A DNA stretch of 52,720 bases from CAZTDD01 sp964612675 (GTDB lineage Bacteria; Hinthialibacterota; Hinthialibacteria; Hinthialibacterales; JAKPRU01): the NCBI GenBank assembly GCA_964612675.1, contig CAZTDD010000035.1:1-52720 (forward strand). The letters are read 5' to 3'. Positions 15,691 to 23,550 of the stretch are shown here, one piece after another (the stretch's first letter is position 1; each line of letters starts with the position of its first letter). Both the position numbers and the translations under genes were made by a program. A model generated the notes under the pieces. The model was not told the origin of the DNA and did not search any database. It worked only from the letters and a program-made list of their open reading frames with translations.

Positions 15691-17136
15691 TCAATGGCCC
15701 AGACGGGCGACATGTCCCATACGCCGAAATCGCCTGGCGACGCCGGTATCGACGGCGGTTTTCGCCACAGCCGCCGGGACATTTCGAAATACCCGTTTGT
15801 CAAACACGCTCGGAATGACATATTCCTCCATCAGTTCGTTCTCTGTGATACACTCTGCGATGGCGTGTGCCGCAGCCAGCTTCATTTCTTCGTTGATCTC
15901 GGTGGCATGGACATCAAGCGCACCGCGGAAAATCCCCGGAAAACAGAGGACATTGTTGATTTGATTTGGATAATCCGAGCGGCCGGTTGCTACCACCCCG
16001 GCGTGATTCATCGCGATTTCGGGAGCGATCTCCGGTATGGGGTTGGCCAAGGCGAATACAATCGCGTCGTTTGTCATGCTTTTGAGTGCTTCTTCGGGGA
16101 ATGTGTTCGGACCGGACAGGCCTAGGAAAAGATCCGCTCCTTTTGCGGCCTCGACGACATCGCCCTGGAGCCCGTCGGGATTGGTGTTCTCGGCGAACCA
16201 CTCTTTGGCGAAGTTCATGGACTTCTCGCGCCCTTTATAGACGATGCCCTTTCGGTCACATCCTACAATGTTCTTTACACCGGCCGCCATCATGATCTTT
16301 GTGCAGGCAACGCCCGCCGCTCCCACGCCCAGCAGCACTACTTTCAGATCCTCCGGTTTCTTGTCCACGATCCTCAATGAATTCAACAGGGCCGCAAGAA
16401 CCACCACCGCGGTTCCGTGCTGGTCGTCGTGAAAAACCGGGATATCGATTGATTTCTTCAGTCGTTCCTCCACTTCGAAGCAACGTGGGGCGGAGATGTC
16501 TTCGAGATTGACTCCCCCAAAGCTCGGGGCCAGACACTCCACCGTACGGACGATTTCGTCGGCGTTTTTGGTGTTCAGGCAGATCGGGAAGGCATCGATT
16601 TCACCGAACTGCTTGAACAGCATCGCCTTCCCTTCCATAACCGGCATGGCGGCCTCCGGTCCGATATCGCCCAGGCCGAGTACCGCTGTTCCGTCGGTAA
16701 CAATGGCGACTGAGTTCCGCTTGATCGTGAGGTTATATGCGAGTTCTTTCTTTTCGGCGATTGCCTCACAAACCCGGGCCACGCCGGGGGTGTAGGCCAT
16801 CGAGAGCGCTTCTCTTGTATTGACAGGAATCTTGTTTTCGATGCGGATTTTCCCGCCGAGATGCATCAGGAAGACTTTATCCGAGACGCTGCGAACTTTG
16901 ATCCCTTCAATGTTCTTGACGGTATCGACAATCAGTTTTTCGTGTTGCCGGTCCCTGGCGTTCACCGTGAGGTCGCGAACCAAAACGTCTCTGCCTACCG
17001 AGACTATATCGACCGCGCCCAAATCGCCTCCGACAGCACCGACGGCGGTCGCAACTCTGCCGAACATGCCGGGTTTGTTTTCAATCTCGAGGCGCATGGT
17101 AATGCTGTAACTTGGGCTGGGGGTGCCGTTGGTCAT
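15691..17136 (-). CDS. NAD(P)-dependent malic enzyme with N-terminal ACT domain
   Basis: A 481-aa cytosolic enzyme that oxidatively decarboxylates malate to pyruvate. Residues about 8-85 form an ACT domain (SITMRLEIENKPGMFGRVA), suggesting allosteric control by a small ligand. The malic core has YTPGVARVCEAI, TDGTAVLGLGDIGPEAAMPV, the metal-binding region LEDISAPRCFEVE and FHDDQHGTA, and the Rossmann motif GVGAAGVA. ATG 17136 is preceded by AGGAGT on the minus strand; longer starts overlap the divergent GNAT gene and are less likely. The cofactor preference cannot be read safely. It shares a short divergent promoter region with the GNAT gene. Confidence 0.93.
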   Translation of the reverse strand: MTNGTPSPSYSITMRLEIENKPGMFGRVATAVGAVGGDLGAVDIVSVGRDVLVRDLTVNARDRQHEKLIVDTVKNIEGIKVRSVSDKVFLMHLGGKIRIENKIPVNTREALSMAYTPGVARVCEAIAEKKELAYNLTIKRNSVAIVTDGTAVLGLGDIGPEAAMPVMEGKAMLFKQFGEIDAFPICLNTKNADEIVRTVECLAPSFGGVNLEDISAPRCFEVEERLKKSIDIPVFHDDQHGTAVVVLAALLNSLRIVDKKPEDLKVVLLGVGAAGVACTKIMMAAGVKNIVGCDRKGIVYKGREKSMNFAKEWFAENTNPDGLQGDVVEAAKGADLFLGLSGPNTFPEEALKSMTNDAIVFALANPIPEIAPEIAMNHAGVVATGRSDYPNQINNVLCFPGIFRGALDVHATEINEEMKLAAAHAIAECITENELMEEYVIPSVFDKRVFRNVPAAVAKTAVDTGVARRFRRMGHVARLGH

Positions 17137-17202
17137 GAGTGACTCCTTTCCGTGTGGCGAACGGACGCGTACAATATCGTATTGTCGAACTCGATTCGAA
17201 GT

Positions 17203-18135
17203 ATGAACTCCCCGGTGTTTCTGCGCATGGCTCCCATGGATTGCCACCCTATATCCTACGAAGACTTGGACGAAATCACAGAGATCGCTCGGTCCACGCT
17301 TGTTTACGACACAATCACCCGGTCGTTGGTGGCGGAGAAGATCTTTGAAGAACCGCTGTACCGTCCTCATCATGCGCTAAAACTGACTATCGACGGACGA
17401 ATTACTTCTTTCATGGCAGGACACGTCGGCGAGCGTGACGGTCGTAAGACGGGTTGGATCAAGATATTCGCAACCCGGATGGACTATCGCCGCCGAGGTG
17501 CGGCGAAAACGTTACTGAGCCGCCTGGAAGAGGAATTCAAAAAAGAGCACGTGCGAGAGATGCGGACGCTGGATTGTCCCCCCAATTATCTTTCCGCCGG
17601 TCTGGATCCGAGGTATACCGAGGCGGTGGCACTCTTTGAACGGCGAGGCTACAGGAGGGACGATCACAATTTCGATATGGTCTGTTCTCTGGAGCAGGAT
17701 TTCTCAACTGTGGAAGAAGAACAGAGACTTCGGGATTTGGGACTGTCGATCGAGAGGATCACCGAGTCGCGACGCGAATCGTTGCTCGACCTGCTGGCAC
17801 GGTTATGGCCCGGTTGGCGGTACGAATGCGAACGGGCAATGGGAAACGATCCCCCATCCGTGCATGCTGCCCTGGACGGTGACCGCGTTGTCGCTTTCTC
17901 GGCACATGAGGGGAACAACAAAGGGACCGGGTGGTTCGGACCGATGGGTACCGATCCGGAGTATCGTGGCAAGAAGCTCGGGGAAGTGTTGCTCAGACGA
18001 TGTCTGGCAGATCTTCGCAACGAGGGGTACAAGGAAGCGATCATTCCCTGGGTTGGCCCGCTGCCGTTCTACTTGAATACAGTCGATGCCCACGTGTCCC
18101 GTGTGTATTGGGTGTACGTGAAGGAACTCGAATAG
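17203..18135 (+). CDS. tandem GNAT-domain N-acetyltransferase
   Basis: About 310 aa with two GNAT folds. The first (about 15-165) has the acetyl-CoA pyrophosphate loop as RMDYRRRGAAKTLL. The second (about 180-305) has DPEYRGKKLGEVLLRRC and a C-terminal FYLNTVDAHVSRVYWVY typical of mycothiol-synthase-like or tandem GNATs. Both halves keep the R/G-x-x-G/A loop, so both could bind acetyl-CoA. The substrate is unknown. The start is uncertain: ATG 17203, 17227 and 17236 are all possible and none has a clear ribosome binding site. It precedes the enolase-superfamily gene by 48 bp on the same strand and may be co-transcribed. Confidence 0.82.
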   Translation: MNSPVFLRMAPMDCHPISYEDLDEITEIARSTLVYDTITRSLVAEKIFEEPLYRPHHALKLTIDGRITSFMAGHVGERDGRKTGWIKIFATRMDYRRRGAAKTLLSRLEEEFKKEHVREMRTLDCPPNYLSAGLDPRYTEAVALFERRGYRRDDHNFDMVCSLEQDFSTVEEEQRLRDLGLSIERITESRRESLLDLLARLWPGWRYECERAMGNDPPSVHAALDGDRVVAFSAHEGNNKGTGWFGPMGTDPEYRGKKLGEVLLRRCLADLRNEGYKEAIIPWVGPLPFYLNTVDAHVSRVYWVYVKELE

Positions 18136-18183
18136 CGGTTTGCCTGGGCGAGCCGGGAACGAGCGAAATCTACGGGGGAAACG

Positions 18184-19620
18184 ATGAGTAAAAACAAGAA
18201 CATTCGAACGAAAGCTGTGACGCTGTATTTTCTACCGGTCGAGACACGGGTACCTCTTAAATTCGGCCCGGAAACGCTTACTCACGTTACCTGTGCGCGC
18301 GCCCGAGTCACTGTTCAGGATCAATCCGGACGAGTCGCGGACGGCTGGGGCGAAACGCCACTGTCCGTTCAATGGGTATGGCCGTCATCGCTTTCCTATG
18401 AGGAACGTCACGAGGCGCTCAAAGAGTTTACCGTCCAACTTGCCGACAAATGGGCTCATTTCGATGCGGACGGCCACCCGATAGAAGTCGGACACGCGTT
18501 TCAGCAAAATGAGTTGGCCTATCTGTGTGAGAGTTTCAATAAACAGTCCGGCCTGGCCGAACCGATGCCTTGGTTGGCCGCGCTGGTTTGTTGTTCGGTG
18601 TTCGACATCGCACTCCATGATGCATACGGAAATATCAATGGTGTGCCCATTTATGAAACCTACAACGCAGAGTACATGAATGCCGACCTGGCCTACTTCT
18701 TTGAACCCGCGGACGCGGAATTCATGCTTTTTCAGGAGAAATATCCTGCGGATTACCTCGTGGGCTCGTCCAGGAGTTCAACTCCTGGACAAGCGGGGTC
18801 GGTGGAACTTCCCGCCTGGCATCTTGTCGGAGGCAAAGATCTGCTTGATGAATCCGAACTGGATGGCAGCGAGCCAAACGATGGTTATCCGGTGCTGCTG
18901 CCGGACTGGATACAAAGAGACGGTCTATCATGCTTAAAAGTGAAGCTGCGCGGGACCGATGCGGCATGGGACTACGATCGGCTTGTGCAGGTAGGTCGAA
19001 TTGCTATTGAAAACGGTGCGCTTTGGCTGACAACCGATTTCAATTGCACAGTGACGGATCCCGTGTATGTAAACGATATCTTGGATCGGTTGATGGTCGA
19101 GCATCCGCGTATTTACGGAATGATTCTCTATGTCGAGCAGCCGTTTCCGTATGATCTGGAGGGCTATCGGATTGACGTGCACAGCGTTTCCGCCCGAAAA
19201 CCGTTGTTTATGGACGAAAGCGCACATGACTGGAAGATGATCCGGTTGGGGCGTTCGCTCGGCTGGACCGGTGTGGCGCTCAAAACCTGTAAGACACAGA
19301 CGGGTGCTCTGTTGAGCCTGTGTTGGGCGAAAGCGCATGGGATGACCTTGATGGTGCAGGATCTCACGAATCCGATGCTGGCGCAGATCCCGCATGTTCT
19401 GCTCGCCGCGCATGCAGGCACGATCATGGGAGTGGAGACAAACTCGATGCAGTTTTATCCGGAGGCGTCCTTGCCGGAAGCTGAGGTCCATCCGGGGCTG
19501 TACCAACGCCGGAATGGGCAGGTGGATCTGTCGACGTTGTCCGGCCCGGGATTCGGCTATCGGGTGGACGAGATGAAACGGGAATTACCGGAACCGGTGG
19601 GGGAGTTTGGGCTCGCATGA
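18184..19620 (+). CDS. enolase-superfamily (mandelate racemase/muconate lactonizing type) enzyme
   Basis: A 478-aa member of the enolase superfamily, which abstracts a proton alpha to a carboxylate. Visible catalytic positions are KxK at 262/264 (LKVKLRG), metal ligands Asp285 (TTDFN), Glu318 (YVEQP) and Asp344 (MDES), and Lys367 (VALKTCKTQTGA) on the opposite barrel face. This is the MLE/dipeptide-epimerase/OSBS arrangement; the substrate cannot be told. GGGGGAAA precedes the ATG. A 23-bp palindromic repeat lies in frame at about residues 195-203 (SSRSSTPGQ), in the capping/barrel connection, and adds a Ser/Pro-rich loop. Length is somewhat above the usual 370-420. Confidence 0.85.
   Translation: MSKNKNIRTKAVTLYFLPVETRVPLKFGPETLTHVTCARARVTVQDQSGRVADGWGETPLSVQWVWPSSLSYEERHEALKEFTVQLADKWAHFDADGHPIEVGHAFQQNELAYLCESFNKQSGLAEPMPWLAALVCCSVFDIALHDAYGNINGVPIYETYNAEYMNADLAYFFEPADAEFMLFQEKYPADYLVGSSRSSTPGQAGSVELPAWHLVGGKDLLDESELDGSEPNDGYPVLLPDWIQRDGLSCLKVKLRGTDAAWDYDRLVQVGRIAIENGALWLTTDFNCTVTDPVYVNDILDRLMVEHPRIYGMILYVEQPFPYDLEGYRIDVHSVSARKPLFMDESAHDWKMIRLGRSLGWTGVALKTCKTQTGALLSLCWAKAHGMTLMVQDLTNPMLAQIPHVLLAAHAGTIMGVETNSMQFYPEASLPEAEVHPGLYQRRNGQVDLSTLSGPGFGYRVDEMKRELPEPVGEFGLA
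18768..18790. repeat. 23-bp palindrome inside the enolase-superfamily gene
   Basis: The arms GTCCAGGAGTT and AACTCCTGGAC flank one C, giving a perfect 11-bp inverted repeat. It matches the intergenic copy at 10235-10257 at 22 of 23 positions. The reading frame is kept. Confidence 0.85.
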
Positions 19621-20000
19621 GCAAGATGAAAGCAACCGATCTCGCGAAGACAAATGTTGAGAAAGTTGAGAAAAAAGTTGACAGATTTTATAGTGGTATG
19701 CTAGAGTTTAGAAGACATTGTCATATTTACACTGGAGGATGTCTGGCAGGTGGGGCGATGTAGATATACTCTCTGGGGCGTAAGTCTTTGCTTATGAGTG
19801 ACTTGCGTGAAAACCAGAATTAGTTGAGGCATTTTGATGGGCAGGGCTCCTTCTAAAATTCGTCTCATCTTATTATATTTCCTTCATGTTGAAGTTTCTC
19901 CCCCCCGGTCCTTGTTAGGATTATCTCAGTACTTAAGAGAATATCAAAATCACAGTTTTTGCGCTGTGGCGATAGATAATAAAAGGAAGAGGAGAGGCAC
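19621..20000 (+). other. AT-richer intergenic stretch with promoter and a decayed coding fragment
   Basis: 380 bp without a full gene, visibly richer in A and T than the DNA on its left. It contains GTTGAGAAA repeats (19656-19673), a strong sigma-70-type promoter (19678-19707), and a short frame at 19739-19783. The end of that frame (GDVDILSGA) matches the N-terminus of the downstream cysteine peptidase (SDVEILSGD). Confidence 0.6.
19678..19707 (+). promoter_or_regulatory. sigma-70-type promoter with extended -10
   Basis: TTGACA at 19678-19683, 18 nt, then TAGAGT at 19702-19707, preceded by TG-N (19699-19701). Two tandem copies of GTTGAGAAA and a third partial copy lie directly upstream and could be an operator or UP-like element. 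It points at the micropeptide gene at 20001. Confidence 0.65.
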
Positions 20001-20168
20001 ATGTCTGCAGAGAGTGAATTCTTTTTTGAAAACGACCTTACCGAAGAGGATCTACGACCAACAGAAGAAGAAGCGGCTCTTCTCGACGAGCTGTCTCGGT
20101 GGGAGGAGAGATCGAAAGAATCGCTCGATAATTACGTATTGGGCGAATTGTACGGCATGCGAGGCTGA
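20001..20168 (+). CDS. 55-aa acidic micropeptide
   Basis: The peptide begins MSAESEFFFENDLTEEDLRP and ends DNYVLGELYGMRG. It is strongly acidic, with about a third Asp/Glu, and the middle (EEEAALLDELSRWEERSKES) is probably helical. GGAGAGG sits 4 nt before the ATG. It has its own promoter (19678-19707) and its own Rho-independent terminator (20198-20233), so it is a complete single-gene unit, which makes chance unlikely. It lies just before a papain-like cysteine peptidase gene. It could be a peptidase substrate, a modified-peptide precursor or an inhibitor. I recognise no family. Confidence 0.65.
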   Translation: MSAESEFFFENDLTEEDLRPTEEEAALLDELSRWEERSKESLDNYVLGELYGMRG

Positions 20169-20197
20169 ATGATTGCGAATATATTCTGACACAAAGT

Positions 20198-20233
20198 GCC
20201 TCAAGGAAATACTCCTTGGGGCTTCTTGTTTTT
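20198..20233 (+). terminator. Rho-independent terminator after the micropeptide
   Basis: GCCTCAAGGA (20198-20207) pairs with TCCTTGGGGC (20213-20222) around AATAC, followed by TTCTTGTTTTT. The ten-pair stem with one G-U and a T-run is a textbook terminator, placed 29 bp after the micropeptide stop and before the next gene. Confidence 0.85.
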
Positions 20234-20260
20234 AAGTTGTTGTAGGAGGACATAATCAGC

Positions 20261-21662
20261 ATGATTCATTCCGATGTCGAGATACTGTCCGGTGATACCT
20301 CATTCTATGATCTTATCGATAGTGTATGGCTTGCCGAGGGAGGCAATCGACACCCACTGCATCGATTATGTACACTGATGCGAAAAATGAAAACGACATC
20401 AGTAGTAAAAGAGACACTTGAAGTAGGACAGAGCCCTGAACTTGAGGAAGAGTGTAGGCGACGGAGCCTTCAACACCTGTGCCGTCGAGGAGGGGAGCGC
20501 CGGAGATCTCTCAATAACCGGGAGTTTCTTCGCACAGCAGAACGGTTTGACTGGTGTCTGTGCTCATGCGGCGCTACGTACGATCATTAACAACAGCCCC
20601 AAACACATTGTACCCAAGCTAAATGGCCGGAAGCTGACGAACAAGATGATCAATGACGTGCCGGGCATCAGTTTCTTTTCTCCCCAACGCAGACGTCAAA
20701 GGCAGAGGGGACTTTACCTGGCCGAAATGAACAAAGTTGTCGCACATTACGGAGGCTTTTTTCACGGAATCAACTTTCTTGAGAACATAAGCGTCGAGTA
20801 TGACCAGTTCATCTATCCACTGATAGAGTCTTCCTGTCCCGTGATACTATGTCTTGAAGGCATGAGTGTCAGGCCCCATCAGCCGGTCAAGCCGGTCATG
20901 CACGCGGTAGCCGTGCTGGGGCATTCCATCAATTCCGATCGCTGGGTGGAGGCGAGGCAAGGCTATGGCAATTTTCCCATAAAACCCTATTTCTCCTCAG
21001 CCGAATGGTGCGATCATTTTGTTATTAGCGACGACAACTATGGAATGTACGTGACGCTGCCCAGCGATATGGTGAGGAACTTCGTCGTTCCTTCCAAAAA
21101 CCCTCGCTTGCACGCATTTGCTGCTCTAGCCATTACTCCTCAGGGGGTCTCTTTGCAGGGCTACAAGGCCGAACAGGCAGCGGTGAACTTTGCCAAGAGT
21201 TTTATCTCGATGACAATGGATCGCATCCACGTGCCCGGATCTCCCAAACCGACGAGTTCTGCATTCGCTTGGTTTCAGCGCCTGCGCGGTGACAACATTG
21301 TGTGCAGAACTCTGGTCGTGACAAATGAACTGTATCTTGAACATCTCAACGAGATTGAACGTGATATCGGGCAAGGAATATCCGAAGAAATAGAAAAGTA
21401 CATTCGCTCGTCTTTTTCGCAATACGTCTGGGTTTCAGAAATCAGTCTCCCCGATATTTACAATGGCAACAAAGGGAAGCTGGGAGACGTTGTTGTCAGG
21501 GCGGATGCTAACCCTGAAGACATACGATCTGGACATGCGGTCGTTTTCGCATGGTTTCCGGGATTGGCGCGGCTCGGATTATCAGGCCCGACGAAGCCTT
21601 GGTTTATCGAGAAATACGTTCCCTTCATACGGAAAACAGAGTGTTCCCAGCTCGAGTGGTGA
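20261..21662 (+). pseudogene. papain-like (C39-type) cysteine peptidase, apparently frameshifted
   Basis: Two overlapping frames make one protein. Frame A starts at ATG 20261 with a good AGGAGGA upstream and reads about 64 natural residues (MIHSDVEILSGDTSFYDL...). Frame B, offset by +1, is open from 20427 (TTG 20442) and gives 406 aa. Frame B holds the papain-fold catalytic signs: QQNGLTGVCAHAALR (Cys40, oxyanion Gln32/33), VMHAVAVLGH (His154) and WCDHFVISDDNYG (Asp/Asn about 197-199). The C-terminal 200 residues are of unknown fold. The switch lies between about 20427 and 20470. It may be a sequencing error, a true mutation, or recoding. The peptidase domain itself is intact. Confidence 0.7.
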
Positions 21663-21719
21663 TTTCTCTGAACTCGATGACACTCGATTCTTTCTTCTTG
21701 ATGTTGATGTGGCTTGATG

Positions 21720-21860
21720 TTAGTACTCCCGCCACTCCTTTACTCCGGTCACCGGACCGCTCAATATCGCCTCCATCTCTTCGATGATGTGGGGCGTCTT
21801 AATCTGGCTCGTTTGTCGATTCACCAGGAGTATGAAATTGTCAGTCAGTATCTCTGCCAT
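21720..21860 (-). CDS. small hypothetical protein, 46 aa
   Basis: Reading the minus strand from ATG 21860 gives MAEILTDNFILLVNRQTSQI and ends SGPVTGVKEWREY before a TAA. The composition is natural, with amphipathic helices. GGGGGAAG lies about 11 nt before the start, which is somewhat far. It occupies most of the 296-bp gap between the peptidase and nuoA, which otherwise shows nothing. It resembles small antitoxin-like or adaptor peptides only in size. It could also be the remnant of a longer gene. Confidence 0.35.
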   Translation of the reverse strand: MAEILTDNFILLVNRQTSQIKTPHIIEEMEAILSGPVTGVKEWREY

Positions 21861-21958
21861 TTTTGGCGGTCTTCCCCCACCTTGCCTTGCCTGCCAATTC
21901 GATGTGGCGTAGCCTTAATATCCACGCCCAGCTAGGGCGGTCTGAAGGATCGGGAATC

Positions 21959-22360
21959 ATGTCCGCTCAGTACACTGCGGTTTTGGTTTTTTTGGCAGTC
22001 GGTGCCGTTTTTGTAGCCGGCAATCTCCTTCTTAATCAGCTTTTTCGGCCAAAACGCCCATACCCCAGTAAACTCTCGACTTACGAGTGCGGAGAAGATC
22101 CCGTCGGAGGGCCGTGGATCCGGTTCAATCTACGGTTCTATATCGTTGCCATTATCTTTATCATCTTTGACGTGGAGGTCCTCTTTTTATTTCCGTGGGC
22201 GGTGGTCTATAAGCAGTTAGGACTCTTCGCCCTTGTGGAGATGGCGATTTTCCTGGTGATCCTCGGCGTTGGTCTGGCGTATGTGTGGCGGAAGGGGCAT
22301 CTGGAATGGATTCTTGCGGGGCGAAGACGGTACGGCGAAAAGCATATCTCGAACCTTTGA
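21959..22360 (+). CDS. nuoA: NADH-quinone oxidoreductase subunit A
   Basis: A 133-aa inner-membrane subunit of the proton-pumping complex I. Three membrane helices are visible at about 5-25, 60-82 and 88-110. The conserved loop KLSTYECGEDPVGGPWIRFNLRFYIVAIIFIIFDVEV carries the Cys of the quinone-site region. ATG 21959 follows AAGGA by 9 nt; longer frames to the left are less likely. It is the first gene of nuoABCDHIJKLMN. Confidence 0.95.
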   Translation: MSAQYTAVLVFLAVGAVFVAGNLLLNQLFRPKRPYPSKLSTYECGEDPVGGPWIRFNLRFYIVAIIFIIFDVEVLFLFPWAVVYKQLGLFALVEMAIFLVILGVGLAYVWRKGHLEWILAGRRRYGEKHISNL

Positions 22361-22370
22361 GGCGCGTACT

Positions 22371-22865
22371 ATGGGTCTCTTGGAACACAAGTTCAACGAT
22401 AATGTCCTCATCACCTCGGTCGACTCGATCTTTAACTGGGCTCGAAAGTCTTCGCTATGGCCGATGACCTTTGGTCTCGCGTGTTGCGCTATCGAGATGA
22501 TGTGTACGGGGGCGGCCCGATTCGACCTGGATCGATTTGGGGCCGGAGTATTCCGCCCCTCGCCGAGACAATCGGATCTGATGATCGTGGCGGGAACGGT
22601 GAATTACAAAATGGCGAAGCGGCTGAAGCTCCTCTACGATCAGATGCCGGAACCGCGCTGGGTCATCGCCATGGGGTCCTGTGCGATCGGAGGGGGACCG
22701 TATTACAAGTATGGCTATAACGTCGTGAAGGGCGTCGATCTATATATCCCTGTCGATATCTACATTCCCGGATGTCCACCGCGTCCGGACACCCTGCTGG
22801 CAGGACTGATCGAGCTGCAAGAGAAAATCAAAGAGTATCACACGCTTCGGAAGAAGTCGGCATGA
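22371..22865 (+). CDS. nuoB: NADH-quinone oxidoreductase subunit B
   Basis: A 164-aa peripheral-arm subunit carrying the terminal 4Fe-4S cluster N2 that reduces quinone. The ligands are Cys38-Cys39 (GLACCAIEMM), Cys104 (GSCAIGGG) and Cys135 (PGCPPRPD), all present. ATG 22371 lies 10 bp after nuoA. The gene overlaps nuoC by 4 bp (ATGA). The sequence is well conserved and of normal length. Confidence 0.97.
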   Translation: MGLLEHKFNDNVLITSVDSIFNWARKSSLWPMTFGLACCAIEMMCTGAARFDLDRFGAGVFRPSPRQSDLMIVAGTVNYKMAKRLKLLYDQMPEPRWVIAMGSCAIGGGPYYKYGYNVVKGVDLYIPVDIYIPGCPPRPDTLLAGLIELQEKIKEYHTLRKKSA

Positions 22866-23389
22866 ACGATGAAGCCAAACCGGACGATTCGAAACCTCCG
22901 GTTCTCAACAACTCGATGAACTTTCAGACCGAGGAGGTCTACCAGGCCATCCAGGGCTGGGCCGATGTTCTCGGGCTGTCCGATACAAAACCCGACGCAC
23001 ATATCCTGATCGAAGCCGGTTCGCTCCGCGACATTTGTTTGCATCTGCGCGACGATCCGGCGTGGCAGTTCAATATGCTTCATTGTGTATCCGGGATCGA
23101 CCAAGGCGAGAAACTCGGAGTTGTCTACCATCTTTTCTCGCTTACAAAACGGCATTTCGCCGTTTTGAAAACGGAAGTTCCGAAAGAATCTGCCACGGTT
23201 CCGAGCCTTACGAGCGTTTGGCCCGCCGCAGACTGGCTGGAGCGTGAAACCTATGACCTTCTGGGGGTTCGATTCGAAGGACACCCTGATTTGAGGAGGA
23301 TTCTGCTTCCCGAGGATTGGGAAGGACATCCGCTTTGGAAAGACTACGAGATGCCTGGACACGAGGAGTTGAGGGAGAACGGGTACTGA
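22862..23389 (+). CDS. nuoC: NADH-quinone oxidoreductase subunit C
   Basis: A 175-aa peripheral subunit (30-kDa type) that braces NuoD. The signature WLERETYDLLGVRFEGHPDLRRILLPEDWEGHPLWKDY is intact. About 25 hydrophilic residues precede the core (MNDEAKPDDSKPPVLNNSM). It is not fused to nuoD, and 161 bp separate the two, unlike the tight spacing of the rest of the operon; that gap carries a decayed repeat. Confidence 0.95.
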   Translation: MNDEAKPDDSKPPVLNNSMNFQTEEVYQAIQGWADVLGLSDTKPDAHILIEAGSLRDICLHLRDDPAWQFNMLHCVSGIDQGEKLGVVYHLFSLTKRHFAVLKTEVPKESATVPSLTSVWPAADWLERETYDLLGVRFEGHPDLRRILLPEDWEGHPLWKDYEMPGHEELRENGY

Positions 23390-23434
23390 AAAAAGTAGAT
23401 GTAAGAAGGCAGCGTGGGACGTGAGGGGAAAGAC

Positions 23435-23473
23435 CAACCCCTTCTAATGTCTCCGGGTCTCGGGGGAGAAAGA
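23435..23473. repeat. decayed CAACCCCCTC-type element between nuoC and nuoD
   Basis: CCAACCCCTTCTAATGTCTCC followed by GGGTCTCGGGGGAGAAA aligns by eye with the element end CAACCCCCTCTGTATCTCC...GGGGGAGAAA seen at 52574. Base changes and a lost A/T core make the hairpin weaker. It explains why this is the only long gap in the nuo operon. Confidence 0.45.
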
Positions 23474-23550
23474 GTACGGTGAGTCTCATAGAGCTACGGC
23501 GTTGGGCAAGTGCCCTGTACTATAGATAGCTGGTACGTAGGCGTTATACC

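Noticed and set aside
18768..18790. tRNA T-arm (GGAGTTCAACTCC resembles a T-loop stem)
   Set aside because: No acceptor, D or anticodon arms surround it, and the same palindrome recurs at 10235. It is a repeat, not a tRNA.
19834..20172. 112-aa frame overlapping the micropeptide
   Set aside because: Different frame, no ribosome binding site, and a Lys/Arg-rich random composition. The micropeptide frame has much better signals.
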